A stretch of 64,000 nt of DNA from Pedobacter psychrotolerans. Lineage in GTDB: Bacteria > Bacteroidota > Bacteroidia > Sphingobacteriales > Sphingobacteriaceae. Below, piece by piece: positions 17,938 through 25,949 of the stretch. The stretch covers positions 62,001 to 126,000 of the forward strand of contig NZ_SLWO01000005.1 of assembly GCF_004340665.1 (NCBI RefSeq), in the 5' to 3' direction. Every line of letters begins with the position of its first letter. Position 1 is the first letter of the stretch. Below the pieces are notes generated by a model, which saw nothing but the letters and a program-made list of their open reading frames with translations, ran no database searches and had not been told where the DNA came from. A program made the position numbers and the translations under genes.

Positions 17938-18876
17938 TTATTTAATTGCTTTTAAAGAGATATCAAAAACCAAAGGAGTAAAAGGATTGATCGGACCACC
18001 ACCATTTTCTCCATACCCTAATTTGGAAGGAATGATAATTTTGATCTTTCCACCTACACCAATCATTTGAACGCCTTCAATAAATCCTGGAGCCAACTGC
18101 CCTAAAACTAATGGACGAGCTGAATATTGCGCCATTGGTGAATAAATACCAGCCTCTTTTGCAATCTTCGCATCAGATGTATCGAAAACATTAATTTTAC
18201 CGTCAGCCTTTTTATTCGTGAACTGACCTGTATAGTCAACCATGATGGTATCAGTTAAGGTAGCCCGTTGAGTATTACCCGGTGCTTCAATTATGTATTG
18301 TAAACCTGATGCTGTTTTCTGCGTTTTCAAGTTGTTATCAGCAATATACTTGGCTATTTTCGAAGCTTCATTTGCTTTATTTTTAGCAATTAAAACTTTA
18401 TATTCTTCTTCAAAAAATGAACGTTTCTTTTTCTCGAAGGTAGAATCAGCCTCATTGGCAGCTTTATGTAAAACCTTTTCTATTTTAATGGTGAAAGTAG
18501 AAAAGTTATCTTTTGCACCAGCTGGTTTAGGCTGACCAGAATATTTAGCCATAGAATCCAGATTCAATTTAAAAACAGCGCTATCCCCTTCACCTAATAA
18601 TTTTAAAGCAGAAGCTAAATCCCCTTTAAACATCGATTTACTGATGGGAAAAAATGCTGGCCTTTCATTATCATATGTATTCACCAAAGTAGAATCTCCA
18701 TTTTTGGTTTCAATCACCTGGATCCCATTTAACTTAACGAAATCGCCCTCTTTAATTTTAGGTTTTCCTTCGCTATTGTAAATTTTATAGGTCATATCAC
18801 CCTCACCCTTTTCAAATTTATTACAGGCGGATAAACCTAAAGCTGCCACCAATATAATAATTACTCCTTTTTTCAT
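17938..18876 (-). CDS. FKBP-type peptidyl-prolyl isomerase lipoprotein (copy 1)
   Basis: 312 residues. Lipoprotein signal MKKGVIIILVAALGLSAC with Cys18. Residues ~28-155 (YKIYNSEGKPKIKEGDFVKLNG ... GDSAVFKLNLDSMA) look like a divergent, probably inactive FKBP-like fold. The C-terminal FKBP domain (~190-312) has TASGLQYIIEAPG, DTIMVDYTGQF, VLGQLAPGFIEGVQMIGVGGK and IIIPSKLGYGENG. Periplasmic proline isomerase or chaperone activity is expected. It lies 68 bp downstream of a close paralogue (18945-19916) and is separated from it by a hairpin. Confidence 0.88.
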   Translation of the reverse strand: MKKGVIIILVAALGLSACNKFEKGEGDMTYKIYNSEGKPKIKEGDFVKLNGIQVIETKNGDSTLVNTYDNERPAFFPISKSMFKGDLASALKLLGEGDSAVFKLNLDSMAKYSGQPKPAGAKDNFSTFTIKIEKVLHKAANEADSTFEKKKRSFFEEEYKVLIAKNKANEASKIAKYIADNNLKTQKTASGLQYIIEAPGNTQRATLTDTIMVDYTGQFTNKKADGKINVFDTSDAKIAKEAGIYSPMAQYSARPLVLGQLAPGFIEGVQMIGVGGKIKIIIPSKLGYGENGGGPINPFTPLVFDISLKAIK

Positions 18877-18900
18877 CTTCTGCTATAATTTAATGCACAA

Positions 18901-18933
18901 AAAAAGTGTTGCTCAAATGAAACAACACTTTTT
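18901..18933. terminator. Hairpin between the two FKBP lipoprotein genes
   Basis: AAAAAGTGTTG / CAACACTTTTT, an 11-bp perfect stem with A- and T-runs forming part of the stem. It lies between the tandem FKBP paralogues and should reduce readthrough from the upstream copy (18945-19916) into the downstream one. Confidence 0.75.
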
Positions 18934-18944
18934 AAGATTTAAAT

Positions 18945-19916
18945 TTATTTTTTAATCGGCGCTGCTGCAGCAGGTGCCTTTTTTATATCTGTTATTTCAA
19001 TATCAAATACAATTGGATTGTAAGGCATAATTCCAACCTGTGGAGCACCTTGCTCACCATATCCTAATTTAGAAGGGATGATAGCGGTGATTTTTCCACC
19101 TTTACCAACCAATTGCAATGCTTCAGTAAAACCTGGGATGGTTCCACCCAAAGCCATTTTAGTTGGACCATATGGTCTGCCTGCCTGAAATTTATTTTCA
19201 GCTTTAGCAATTTTTTCATCACTGGTATCAAATACCGGATATTTACCTTTACTATCTTTTTTAGCCAGTCTTCCTGTGTAATTTAATGTTACTGTATCAC
19301 CTAGTTGCGCACGTTCAGCATTTCCTGGAGCAGTAATGATATATTGTAATCCACTTGCTGAAGTTTTAGTTTTTAAATTGTTATCAGCAACGTAAGCTTT
19401 GATTTTACCGTCTTCAGCACCTTTCTTTTTCTCTGCAGATGCTTTAAAGTCTGCCTGGAAAAATTCACTTGCTCTTTTGTTGAAGGTTGAATCAGCTTCA
19501 CCAGCATTCTTTTTGAAAACTTTCTCTACCTTAATCGTGAAAGTAATGTATTTATCTTTTTTAAACTGCTCTGGCTTAGGCTGTTTACTATAAAAAGCCA
19601 TCGTATCTAAATTTACCTTAAAAGTTGCACTATCACCTTCTCCGAATAAAGTAAGCACATCATTCATGTCGCCAGCGTACATTTTCTTTTGAACAGGGAA
19701 AACCTGTGGGTTTTCGTTGTCATAAGTACTTCCTAAAACAGAGTCTTTATCGTTTTTCTGGATGAAATTCATTTTAATGATATCACCTTCTTTGATTTTC
19801 TCTTTACCTTCAGAATGGTGAATGGTATACAATAAACCGCCAGCACCTTTTTTCTCTTTGTTACAAGCTGCTAACCCTAATGTTGCTGCTACAAGAACAA
19901 TAATTCCTTTTTTCAT
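18945..19916 (-). CDS. FKBP-type peptidyl-prolyl isomerase lipoprotein (copy 2)
   Basis: 323 residues, paralogue of the neighbour. Signal MKKGIIVLVAATLGLAAC with Cys18. Residues ~28-150 form the divergent FKBP-like module (YTIHHSEGKEKIKEGDIIKMNF ... DSATFKVNLDTMAFYSKQ). The C-terminal FKBP domain has TSASGLQYIITAPGNAERA, LGDTVTLNYTGRLAKKD, ALGGTIPGFTEALQLVGKGGK and AIIPSKLGYGEQGAPQ. An Ala/Pro-rich tail (KKAPAAAAPIKK) distinguishes it from copy 1. The shared layout and tandem position indicate a local duplication. Confidence 0.88.
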   Translation of the reverse strand: MKKGIIVLVAATLGLAACNKEKKGAGGLLYTIHHSEGKEKIKEGDIIKMNFIQKNDKDSVLGSTYDNENPQVFPVQKKMYAGDMNDVLTLFGEGDSATFKVNLDTMAFYSKQPKPEQFKKDKYITFTIKVEKVFKKNAGEADSTFNKRASEFFQADFKASAEKKKGAEDGKIKAYVADNNLKTKTSASGLQYIITAPGNAERAQLGDTVTLNYTGRLAKKDSKGKYPVFDTSDEKIAKAENKFQAGRPYGPTKMALGGTIPGFTEALQLVGKGGKITAIIPSKLGYGEQGAPQVGIMPYNPIVFDIEITDIKKAPAAAAPIKK

Positions 19917-19952
19917 TTTGTATTTAAACTTTATTTAATTTGGTTATTTGCT

Positions 19953-20963
19953 TTACGCAATTAATTGGTTTTTATATTCTTCTAAAATGGATTTGAAATC
20001 GTTTACCACGTCATTCAAAGGCTTTTCTGAGGCGCCACCAGCAGCATTTCGGTGTCCCCCACCGTTAAAATATTTTTTACAGATTTCATTTGCAGGAAAA
20101 TCGCCGGTAGATCTTACTGAAAGCTTCACCTTATCACTGCGTTCTACAATCAATGCAGCAAGCTTAATTCCGTTAATAGAAAGTGCATAATTTACGACAC
20201 CTTCCGTGTCGCCCGTTGTACTATTAAAACGAGCAAGTTCTTCTTTGGTTACCGCAATAATTGCAGTATTGTATTCTCTGATGATTTCAAGTTTGTTAGA
20301 CAGGCAATAACCTAAGAATCTTAAACGATCTTCGCTTGCATTATCATATACCTGCTGATGAATTTTCCAATGTTCAGCACCTAAATCGATTAAATCGGCA
20401 GCAATTCTATATACATTAGCGGTAGCCGACTCGAAACGAAACGATCCCGAATCCGTCATGATACCTGTGTATAAACAAGCTGCAACATCTTTATTAATTC
20501 CAGCTTTGTCTTCTAACTGATTGACAATAAAGTCATATACCAATTGTGCGGCCGCACAAGCATTAATACTCCAGTGGCGGTAATCATCAAAGTCTTCAGG
20601 TTCTAAATGATGATCAATCATCACTTTCTTAGCACCTGCCGCCCTAACAAGTTCACCTAATTCATTAATCCGACTTAAAGTATTAAAGTCCAGACAAAAA
20701 ATCAGTGCAGCTTCATCGACCAGTTTGGCAGCCTTTTCCTGCTCTTCTGTAAAAATAATTACATCTGAGTTATTGGGCATCCAGTGTAAAAAAGTTGGAT
20801 AATCAGTTGGCGTAATTACTTTTACGTGATGACCTTTTTGGATTAAATAGCCATACAAACCTAATGATGAACCCATTGCATCGCCATCTGGTTTGTGGTG
20901 CGTAGTGATGACAATTTGTTGTGGCGTAGCCAGTAATGATTTTAACTCAGGTAGTGTAAGCAT
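19953..20963 (-). CDS. nrnA: DHH-family bifunctional oligoribonuclease / pAp phosphatase
   Basis: 336 residues. The DHH domain has HKPDGDAMGSSLGLYGYLI (DxD metal motif), IFCLDFNTLSRINE, VMIDHHLEPEDFDD (the DHH motif) and GIMTDSGSFRFESAT. The C-terminal DHHA1 domain ends with FNGGGHRNAAGGASEKP. This is the NrnA layout: it degrades nano-RNAs and 3'-phosphoadenosine 5'-phosphate. The ATG at 20963 is chosen because a TAGCTTTG promoter box occupies 20979-20986, which rules out the in-frame TTG at 20981 as part of the mRNA coding region. It lies 36 bp upstream of the FKBP pair on the same strand. Confidence 0.92.
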   Translation of the reverse strand: MLTLPELKSLLATPQQIVITTHHKPDGDAMGSSLGLYGYLIQKGHHVKVITPTDYPTFLHWMPNNSDVIIFTEEQEKAAKLVDEAALIFCLDFNTLSRINELGELVRAAGAKKVMIDHHLEPEDFDDYRHWSINACAAAQLVYDFIVNQLEDKAGINKDVAACLYTGIMTDSGSFRFESATANVYRIAADLIDLGAEHWKIHQQVYDNASEDRLRFLGYCLSNKLEIIREYNTAIIAVTKEELARFNSTTGDTEGVVNYALSINGIKLAALIVERSDKVKLSVRSTGDFPANEICKKYFNGGGHRNAAGGASEKPLNDVVNDFKSILEEYKNQLIA

Positions 20964-20978
20964 ATATTTTTTGCGTTG

Positions 20979-20986
20979 CAAAGCTA
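20979..20986 (-). promoter_or_regulatory. nrnA promoter -7 box
   Basis: On the minus strand TAGCTTTG is an exact TAnnTTTG element, 15 nt upstream of the ATG at 20963. It decides the start codon, because the longer frame would begin inside the box. No clear -33 element is seen. Confidence 0.5.
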
Positions 20987-21107
20987 AGGATTTTTAGTAT
21001 AGGATTAAAGGATTTTAAGATTAGCCAACTCATATATTATAAAAGTGATTATAAGTTACTCCATCTGGTTCTATCAACTTTGAATTGTATTAGGATCTTA
21101 CATAAGG

Positions 21108-21140
21108 TTTGTGATTATTCATCAATAAAACGTATTTTTG
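21108..21140 (+). promoter_or_regulatory. ndk promoter (TTTG-N21-TATTTTTG)
   Basis: TTTG at 21108-21111 and TATTTTTG at 21133-21140 with 21 nt between them match the Bacteroidota housekeeping promoter consensus. The ndk ATG lies 24 nt downstream of the -7 box. Confidence 0.65.
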
Positions 21141-21164
21141 CAGAAAAATTGATATTCAAACACA

Positions 21165-21584
21165 ATGAGCACTAACAGAACTTTTACCATGATCAAGCCT
21201 GATGCAGTTGCAAATGGCCACATCGGATCGATCATAAACGACATTACCAATGCAGGTTTCAAAATCATTGCATTAAAATATACCAAATTAACTGATGAAA
21301 CTGCTGGTGAGTTTTACGCAGTTCACGCTGAGCGTCCTTTTTATAAAGATTTAGTAAGCTTCATGTCTTCAGGACCAATTGTTGCTGCTATCCTTGAAAA
21401 AGATAATGCTATCGAAGATTTCAGAAAATTAATCGGTGCAACTAACCCTGCTGAAGCTGCAGAAGGTACGATCCGTCAGAAATATGCTAAATCTATCGAT
21501 GCAAATGCAGTTCACGGTTCAGACTCTGATGAAAATGCTGAAATTGAAGGTAATTTCTTCTTCAAGGCAGATGAGCGTTTCTAG
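21165..21584 (+). CDS. ndk: Nucleoside diphosphate kinase
   Basis: 139 residues, normal length. It transfers the gamma-phosphate of ATP to other NDPs through a phospho-histidine. Family motifs: [70 protein letters not shown], and the catalytic-site [15 protein letters not shown] containing the active His. Monocistronic, with its own promoter and terminator. Confidence 0.97.
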   Translation: MSTNRTFTMIKPDAVANGHIGSIINDITNAGFKIIALKYTKLTDETAGEFYAVHAERPFYKDLVSFMSSGPIVAAILEKDNAIEDFRKLIGATNPAEAAEGTIRQKYAKSIDANAVHGSDSDENAEIEGNFFFKADERF

Positions 21585-21608
21585 TCATCAATAAAAATAT
21601 TTTTATTT

Positions 21609-21633
21609 AAAACCTCGATATTTTCGGGGTTTT
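21609..21633 (+). terminator. ndk terminator
   Basis: AAAACCTCGA / TCGGGGTTTT, a 10-bp stem with one G-T wobble, beginning 24 bp after the ndk stop and ending in a T-run. Confidence 0.75.
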
Positions 21634-21714
21634 ATTGTTTTATCAATTTTGTATCTTTCAGGCTTAAAATATTCAGCCTATATAACCGTTTCAATACTAC
21701 ACCTTAATCATTAA

Positions 21715-22476
21715 ATGAAAACAATTCTCTTGGCAGCATGCCTTTCAACCATTACCGTTGCATCTTATGCACAAAAAAAACCGGTGGCAAAAAAAACGAT
21801 TACTAAAAAGATTATCAAAACCACCAGCATTATTTCTGGTTTAAGATCTGGATTAGATTCTACCAGTTATGCTTTCGGGACATCAATTGGTGCCGGATTA
21901 AAATCTACCGGATTATCAACATTAAACTATGAAATGCTGCTAAAAGGTTTAAAAGATTCATTTACGGGTGGAAAATTGATCTTAACACAACAACAGGCTC
22001 AGGAAACCATTAATGCAGCCATTACTAAAGCATCAGCAGTAAAAAATAAAGCTGAATCAGAAGCAAATAAAATTAAATACGGACCTATGATAAAAGAAGG
22101 ACAAGATTTCTTAGAAGAAAACAAAAAACGTGCTGGTGTACAAACTACCGCCAGTGGCTTGCAATACGAAGTTTTAACGGCTGGAACAGGTGTTAAACCT
22201 ACCGCTACAGATTCTGTTTTGGTACATTACAAAGGAACTTTGTTAAACGGGAAACAATTTGACAGCTCATACGATCGTGGCGAACCGATCAGCTTTCCAC
22301 TAAATAGGGTTATTCCAGGATGGACAGAAGGGGTACAATTGATGCCAGCAGGATCTAAATACAAATTTTTTATTCCATACCAACTGGCTTATGGCGAACG
22401 TGGTGCTGGAGCTGATATTCCACCTTATAGCGCTTTAATTTTTGAAGTTGAATTGCTAAAAGTTAATGGCAAATAA
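21715..22476 (+). CDS. FKBP-type peptidyl-prolyl isomerase with FKBP_N domain (FkpA-like)
   Basis: 253 residues. Signal peptide ~1-20 (MKTILLAACLSTITVASYAQ), then a lysine-rich linker (KKPVAKKTITKKIIKT). The helical FKBP_N dimerisation domain (~48-140) includes LDSTSYAFGTSIGAGLKSTGL and QQQAQETINAAI. The C-terminal FKBP domain (~148-250) has TASGLQYEVLTAGTGVKP, DSVLVHYKGTLLNGKQFDSSYDRGEPISF, IPGWTEGVQLMPAGSKYKFFI and PYQLAYGERGAG, with the active-site residues intact. This is the Mip/FkpA periplasmic chaperone layout and differs from the two lipoprotein copies upstream. Confidence 0.93.
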   Translation: MKTILLAACLSTITVASYAQKKPVAKKTITKKIIKTTSIISGLRSGLDSTSYAFGTSIGAGLKSTGLSTLNYEMLLKGLKDSFTGGKLILTQQQAQETINAAITKASAVKNKAESEANKIKYGPMIKEGQDFLEENKKRAGVQTTASGLQYEVLTAGTGVKPTATDSVLVHYKGTLLNGKQFDSSYDRGEPISFPLNRVIPGWTEGVQLMPAGSKYKFFIPYQLAYGERGAGADIPPYSALIFEVELLKVNGK

Positions 22477-22533
22477 GCATTTATTAAAACATTCTTTATT
22501 ATTCAATGTTAGCTATTAAAAATTAGCATTAAT

Positions 22534-22710
22534 ATGAAAAGAATATTTCCAATAGCACTCATTGCATTTTTATGCACTACCTTAAGCAGTTGTGAACTGG
22601 TAGGAGGTATATTTAAAGCCGGCGTTTGGGTTGGTGTAATTGTGGTAGTTGTTGTAGTGGCACTACTGATCTGGATTCTGAGCAAAATATTTGGCGGCGG
22701 AAGAAGTTAG
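22534..22710 (+). CDS. Small membrane lipoprotein-like protein (58 aa)
   Basis: 58 residues. MKRIFPIALIAFLCTTLSSCELVGG has a lipobox ending in SSC; a second hydrophobic helix (FKAGVWVGVIVVVVVVALLIWIL) is followed by SKIFGGGRS. So a lipid anchor and one transmembrane segment sit side by side. Short proteins of this pattern (SCE-VGGIFKAGVWxG) are widespread in Bacteroidota and, as I recall, are sometimes labelled phosphatidate cytidylyltransferase. Nothing in this short sequence supports that label. It lies 57 bp after the FKBP gene and is followed by a terminator. Confidence 0.7.
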   Translation: MKRIFPIALIAFLCTTLSSCELVGGIFKAGVWVGVIVVVVVVALLIWILSKIFGGGRS

Positions 22711-22745
22711 TTTTAATAGGGCTTTTAGTCCGAAATCAAAATAAG

Positions 22746-22778
22746 AAAGCGCTGGATTTTATTAATTCAGCGCTTTTT
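22746..22778. terminator. Hairpin terminator
   Basis: AAAGCGCTG / CAGCGCTTT with a weakly pairing inner loop and a T-run, between the small lipoprotein gene and the convergent DUF721 gene. Confidence 0.85.
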
Positions 22779-22795
22779 GCTTATAACGCATTGCA

Positions 22796-23086
22796 TTAAA
22801 GAAATACCATTTCGTTAATCACCACACTACCGGCGTGTTCATTTAACTTTTGTATGATGCCCTGGCGAACCATCACCAGTTCATTTTTAATTACAGAGGA
22901 TTCTATTCTGATAAATAACTTTTTATCCTTGATGTAGATTTGCGTGGTTCTATTCGCGATAGCTGTACCCATAATTTCCGGCCAGATTGCCAGAATGGAG
23001 GTTTCATCAAATTTTCGGCGTAAGCGATACACATCAAGCATTTTGCTAATGGCATCTTTCATGGTTACATCATTCGGTTTACGCAT
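22796..23086 (-). CDS. DUF721 (DciA-like) protein
   Basis: 96 residues, consisting almost entirely of a DUF721 domain: KDAISKMLDVYRLRRKFDET, ILAIWPEIMGTAIANRTTQIYI and KLFIRIESSVIKNELVMVRQGIIQKLNEHAG. In many bacteria DciA, defined by this domain, loads the replicative helicase DnaB. The position directly after recF with an 8-bp overlap is the conserved arrangement and supports a replication role. It is at the short end of the family, lacking any extension. Confidence 0.85.
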   Translation of the reverse strand: MRKPNDVTMKDAISKMLDVYRLRRKFDETSILAIWPEIMGTAIANRTTQIYIKDKKLFIRIESSVIKNELVMVRQGIIQKLNEHAGSVVINEMVFL

Positions 23087-24182
23087 AGCTTATTTGTCCT
23101 TCCTTAACTTCAAACAAAGTTACATCAACTTCTATTTTTTCAAAAACTGATTTTACTCTTTCTTTTCCTGTATCTGTAATAAAGATTTGTCCAAAATCCT
23201 GGTGAGATACCATTTGCATTAATTTCTGCACGCGATGATCATCTAACTTATCGAAAATATCATCCAGCAGTAATAGTGGTTTAAAGCCTTTATTTTTAGC
23301 CAGATATGCATATTGTGCCAGTTTTAAAGCAATTAAAAATGACTTCTGCTGGCCTTGTGAACCAAACTTTTTCAATGGCATATCACTAATTACAAAAGCA
23401 AGCTCATCTTTGTGAATTCCGGTTGTAGTACGTTCGAGCACCCGATCTTTTTCCACGGATTTTCTCAATAACTCATCAAAGGGCATATCTAATAATTGCG
23501 ATTGATAATTTAAAGCAACTGTTTCTTTATTTTCGGTAAGGTACAGATAATAGGCATTAAAGAGTGGAATAAACTCATCCATAAATGCTTTTCTGATTGC
23601 AAAAATTTTATTTCCTGCGATCACCAATTGTTCATCCAGAATTTCCAGTAATGTTGGATCATATTTTCTGGTTACTGCAATCTGCTTTAAAAAGGCATTT
23701 CTGTTTAAAAGAATGCGGTTATAAGTAATTAGCTGATCAAGATAATGAGAATCAGTCTGAGATATAACGTTATCTATAAATTTTCTTCGCTCCTCACTGC
23801 CTTCCATAATTAAGTTCACATCGTATGGAGAAACCATCACCACAGGAAACAAACCAATATGGTCAGCCAGTTTTTCGTATTCCTTTTTATTCCGTTTGAA
23901 CTGCTTTTTTTGATTTCGTTTTACGCCACAGGTAATTTTATCATTTTTTTCATTGCGGTCAAAATCCCCCTGAATCATGAAAAGATCTTCTCCAGTCTTG
24001 ATCTGCTGACCATCAATCGGGTTAAAATAGCTTTTACAAAGGCATAAATAATGAATGGCATCGAGCATATTGGTCTTACCCGATCCGTTATTCCCCGTAA
24101 AAACGTTTACAGTATCTGAAAATTGAAGATCTGCATCGCAATAGTTTTTAAAATTTAAAAGCGTAATATTCTTTAACCACAT
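23079..24182 (-). CDS. recF: DNA replication and repair protein RecF
   Basis: 367 residues. SMC-like ATPase that helps load RecA at gaps. Walker A VFTGNNGSGKTNMLDAIHYL (~28-47), the signature KKFGSQGQQKSFLIALKLAQ and Walker B PLLLLDDIFDKLDDHR are all present. Also seen are LLNFKNYCDADLQF at the N-terminus and RRKFIDNVISQTDSHYL. It overlaps the DUF721 gene by 8 bp, so the pair is one operon. The ATG at 24182 is immediately followed by the conserved WLKNITLLNFKNY. Confidence 0.96.
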   Translation of the reverse strand: MWLKNITLLNFKNYCDADLQFSDTVNVFTGNNGSGKTNMLDAIHYLCLCKSYFNPIDGQQIKTGEDLFMIQGDFDRNEKNDKITCGVKRNQKKQFKRNKKEYEKLADHIGLFPVVMVSPYDVNLIMEGSEERRKFIDNVISQTDSHYLDQLITYNRILLNRNAFLKQIAVTRKYDPTLLEILDEQLVIAGNKIFAIRKAFMDEFIPLFNAYYLYLTENKETVALNYQSQLLDMPFDELLRKSVEKDRVLERTTTGIHKDELAFVISDMPLKKFGSQGQQKSFLIALKLAQYAYLAKNKGFKPLLLLDDIFDKLDDHRVQKLMQMVSHQDFGQIFITDTGKERVKSVFEKIEVDVTLFEVKEGQISYA

Positions 24183-24253
24183 AAATATGGCGCAATTTAC
24201 CGTTTTTTAACCTCTAAATAACTAATGTTTAATTAAATACTTCAAAATAAAGG

Positions 24254-24283
24254 TTGATACTTTGATTGAAAAATGTATTTTTG
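24254..24283 (+). promoter_or_regulatory. Promoter of the TPR-protein gene
   Basis: TTG (24254-24256) and TATTTTTG (24276-24283) with 19 nt between them fit the Bacteroidota promoter consensus. The ATG lies 23 nt further on. Confidence 0.6.
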
Positions 24284-24306
24284 CAATCTTAATTTTTTAA
24301 ACAAAC

Positions 24307-24972
24307 ATGTCTACAACAGATAACCAGACTACTCAACCTATTAAAAAAGGTTCATTTTTACAGGAAAACAATAAGAGCTTGCTTTTTATTGCAGGTGCTG
24401 TAGTTTTATTAATCGGTGTATATTTTTGGTATCAAAATGTGTACTTAAAAGGCCGTGCTGAAGAGGCTGCAAGCAAAATGTTTAAAGCTGAATCTTATGT
24501 AGGTGTTGATTCTTTATACAATAAAGCCGTTAAGGGTGAAGGTGGTTACCCAGGCTTAGCACAAATTGCGGACGAATACGACAATACTAAATCTGCTAAC
24601 TTAGCCAACCTTTACCTTGGTGGAATTTATTTACGTAAAGGTGAATATAAACAAGCCATTGATGCATTAGGAAAATATAGCGCTACTGGCAGTCCGGTTG
24701 CAGATCCATTGGCTTTGGGTTTATTAGGAGATGCTTATAGTGAATTGAAAGACTATAAACAAGCTGCTACTTACTATAAAAAAGCATCTGATAAAGCCAG
24801 TAAATTTACTTCACCAATGTTTCTTAAAAAGTTAGGCTTGGTAAACGAAAACCTTAAAGATTTTAACGGTGCGGTTGATGCTTATACTAAAATTAAAACA
24901 CAATATCCTGAAAGCGCTGAAGCACAATTAGTAGATGCATATATCGCTAGAGCACAAGGACAAGTTAAATAA
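24307..24972 (+). CDS. Membrane-anchored tetratricopeptide-repeat protein (YfgM-like)
   Basis: 221 residues. A short cytoplasmic N-terminus, one membrane helix at ~28-45 (SLLFIAGAVVLLIGVYFWYQN) and a periplasmic TPR region. The repeats are NLYLGGIYLRKGEYKQAIDALGKY, ALGLLGDAYSELKDYKQAATYYKKAS and FLKKLGLVNENLKDFNGAVDAYTKI. The layout resembles the YfgM/ancillary SecYEG family. The gene is common and conserved in Bacteroidota; a chaperone or envelope-assembly role is inferred. It is monocistronic between its own promoter and terminator. Confidence 0.85.
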   Translation: MSTTDNQTTQPIKKGSFLQENNKSLLFIAGAVVLLIGVYFWYQNVYLKGRAEEAASKMFKAESYVGVDSLYNKAVKGEGGYPGLAQIADEYDNTKSANLANLYLGGIYLRKGEYKQAIDALGKYSATGSPVADPLALGLLGDAYSELKDYKQAATYYKKASDKASKFTSPMFLKKLGLVNENLKDFNGAVDAYTKIKTQYPESAEAQLVDAYIARAQGQVK

Positions 24973-24995
24973 TTTAAACAACGATATAAAGATTG

Positions 24996-25024
24996 AAGAC
25001 CATTGAAAGATGGTCTTTTTTTGT
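24996..25024 (+). terminator. Terminator of the TPR-protein gene
   Basis: AAGACCAT / ATGGTCTT with a 6-nt loop and a T-run, 23 bp after the stop codon. Confidence 0.85.
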
Positions 25025-25071
25025 TAGTTGAAATTTTTAATTAATCTTATACTTTATCGTTAAGGATTTGC

Positions 25072-25356
25072 TTATAGAAATCGTATGACTAATTCTTGCC
25101 ATTCTTCTTCTAAAGACATTTGTGAACGAGTTTCCTTGGCTCTCCTATACCAATAATCTGCATTCCAGATATCGCCTTCTTTACGATGTAAATAAGCATG
25201 AATTAAAGCAGATGAAGTATCATTTAATTGATCCACTTCATGATGGGCTTTATCCCAATCTCCTTTTCCATCATACCAAAGTGCCTTTAATGGAATAGCC
25301 AGGTCTAGTGGCGGTTGATCGGATTTTATGGAATCTTTAAATTCGAGGAAAGTCAT
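25072..25356 (-). CDS. Conserved hypothetical protein (94 aa)
   Basis: 94 residues with no signal peptide or membrane segment. Conserved-looking elements are LAIPLKALWYDGKGDWDKAH, ALIHAYLHRKEGDIWNADYWY and the C-terminal SLEEEWQELVIRFL. Proteins of this size with the W-Y-D-x-K-G-D-W and D-x-x-N-A-x-Y-W-Y-x-R-A patterns are widespread, but I know of no function. It lies 19 bp downstream of pth on the same strand and is probably cotranscribed with it. Confidence 0.75.
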   Translation of the reverse strand: MTFLEFKDSIKSDQPPLDLAIPLKALWYDGKGDWDKAHHEVDQLNDTSSALIHAYLHRKEGDIWNADYWYRRAKETRSQMSLEEEWQELVIRFL

Positions 25357-25375
25357 GATAATATATGATTCGATC

Positions 25376-25936
25376 TTATTTATTAAAAGCAGTCATGGTA
25401 TGTGCCGGACCAACTGTAACAAAACTCTTGATCAGTTCTACACTTTTATCAATCAGCGCTGGCAACTCTAATTGTTCATTTTTATCAAACAGACCTAAAA
25501 CGAAATCAATCTGACGACCTTTAGGATAATCATTCCCGATACCGAACCGTAAGCGGGCATAATTTTGTCCACCACAAATTTCCTCTATGCTCTTTAAGCC
25601 ATTATGGCCGGCACTTGAGCCTTGCAACTTTAAACGAAGTTTGCCCAGCGGAAGTGCTAAGTCATCAACAATAACCAATACGTTCTCTGGTGCGATCTTT
25701 AATTCCTTCATCCAATAGTTCACTGCTTTTCCACTCAGATTCATAAAGGTGGTTGGTTTAATTACATGAAGTTTTTTTCCTTTGAAACTTACCTCAGTAT
25801 AATATGCCAACCGAATATTATCAAAACTCCCACCCAAGCCTTTTACCAATTCATCAGCAATATCAAACCCAATATTGTGCCTGGTATGTGCATAATCCGG
25901 ACCAATATTACCCAAACCAACTATCAGATATTTCAT
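25376..25936 (-). CDS. pth: Peptidyl-tRNA hydrolase
   Basis: 186 residues. Releases peptides from tRNAs after premature dissociation. Catalytic features are the N-terminal YLIVGLGNIGPDYAHTRHNIGF (with the catalytic His in TRHN), KPTTFMNLSGKAVNYWM (conserved Asn), VLVIVDDLALPLGKLRLKLQGSSAGHNGLKSIEE (Asp) and LRFGIGNDYPKGRQIDFVLG. The ATG at 25936 is 5 nt downstream of a TACCTTTG promoter box, so the mRNA is predicted to be nearly leaderless. Confidence 0.96.
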   Translation of the reverse strand: MKYLIVGLGNIGPDYAHTRHNIGFDIADELVKGLGGSFDNIRLAYYTEVSFKGKKLHVIKPTTFMNLSGKAVNYWMKELKIAPENVLVIVDDLALPLGKLRLKLQGSSAGHNGLKSIEEICGGQNYARLRFGIGNDYPKGRQIDFVLGLFDKNEQLELPALIDKSVELIKSFVTVGPAHTMTAFNK

Positions 25937-25941
25937 GGTTG

Positions 25942-25949
25942 CAAAGGTA
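25942..25949 (-). promoter_or_regulatory. pth promoter -7 box
   Basis: TACCTTTG on the minus strand is an exact TAnnTTTG match, ending 5 nt before the pth ATG. No clear -33 box is seen. Confidence 0.5.

Noticed and set aside
20964..20981. A TTG start six codons upstream for nrnA
   Set aside because: A TAGCTTTG promoter box lies at 20979-20986, so this stretch is most likely untranslated leader.
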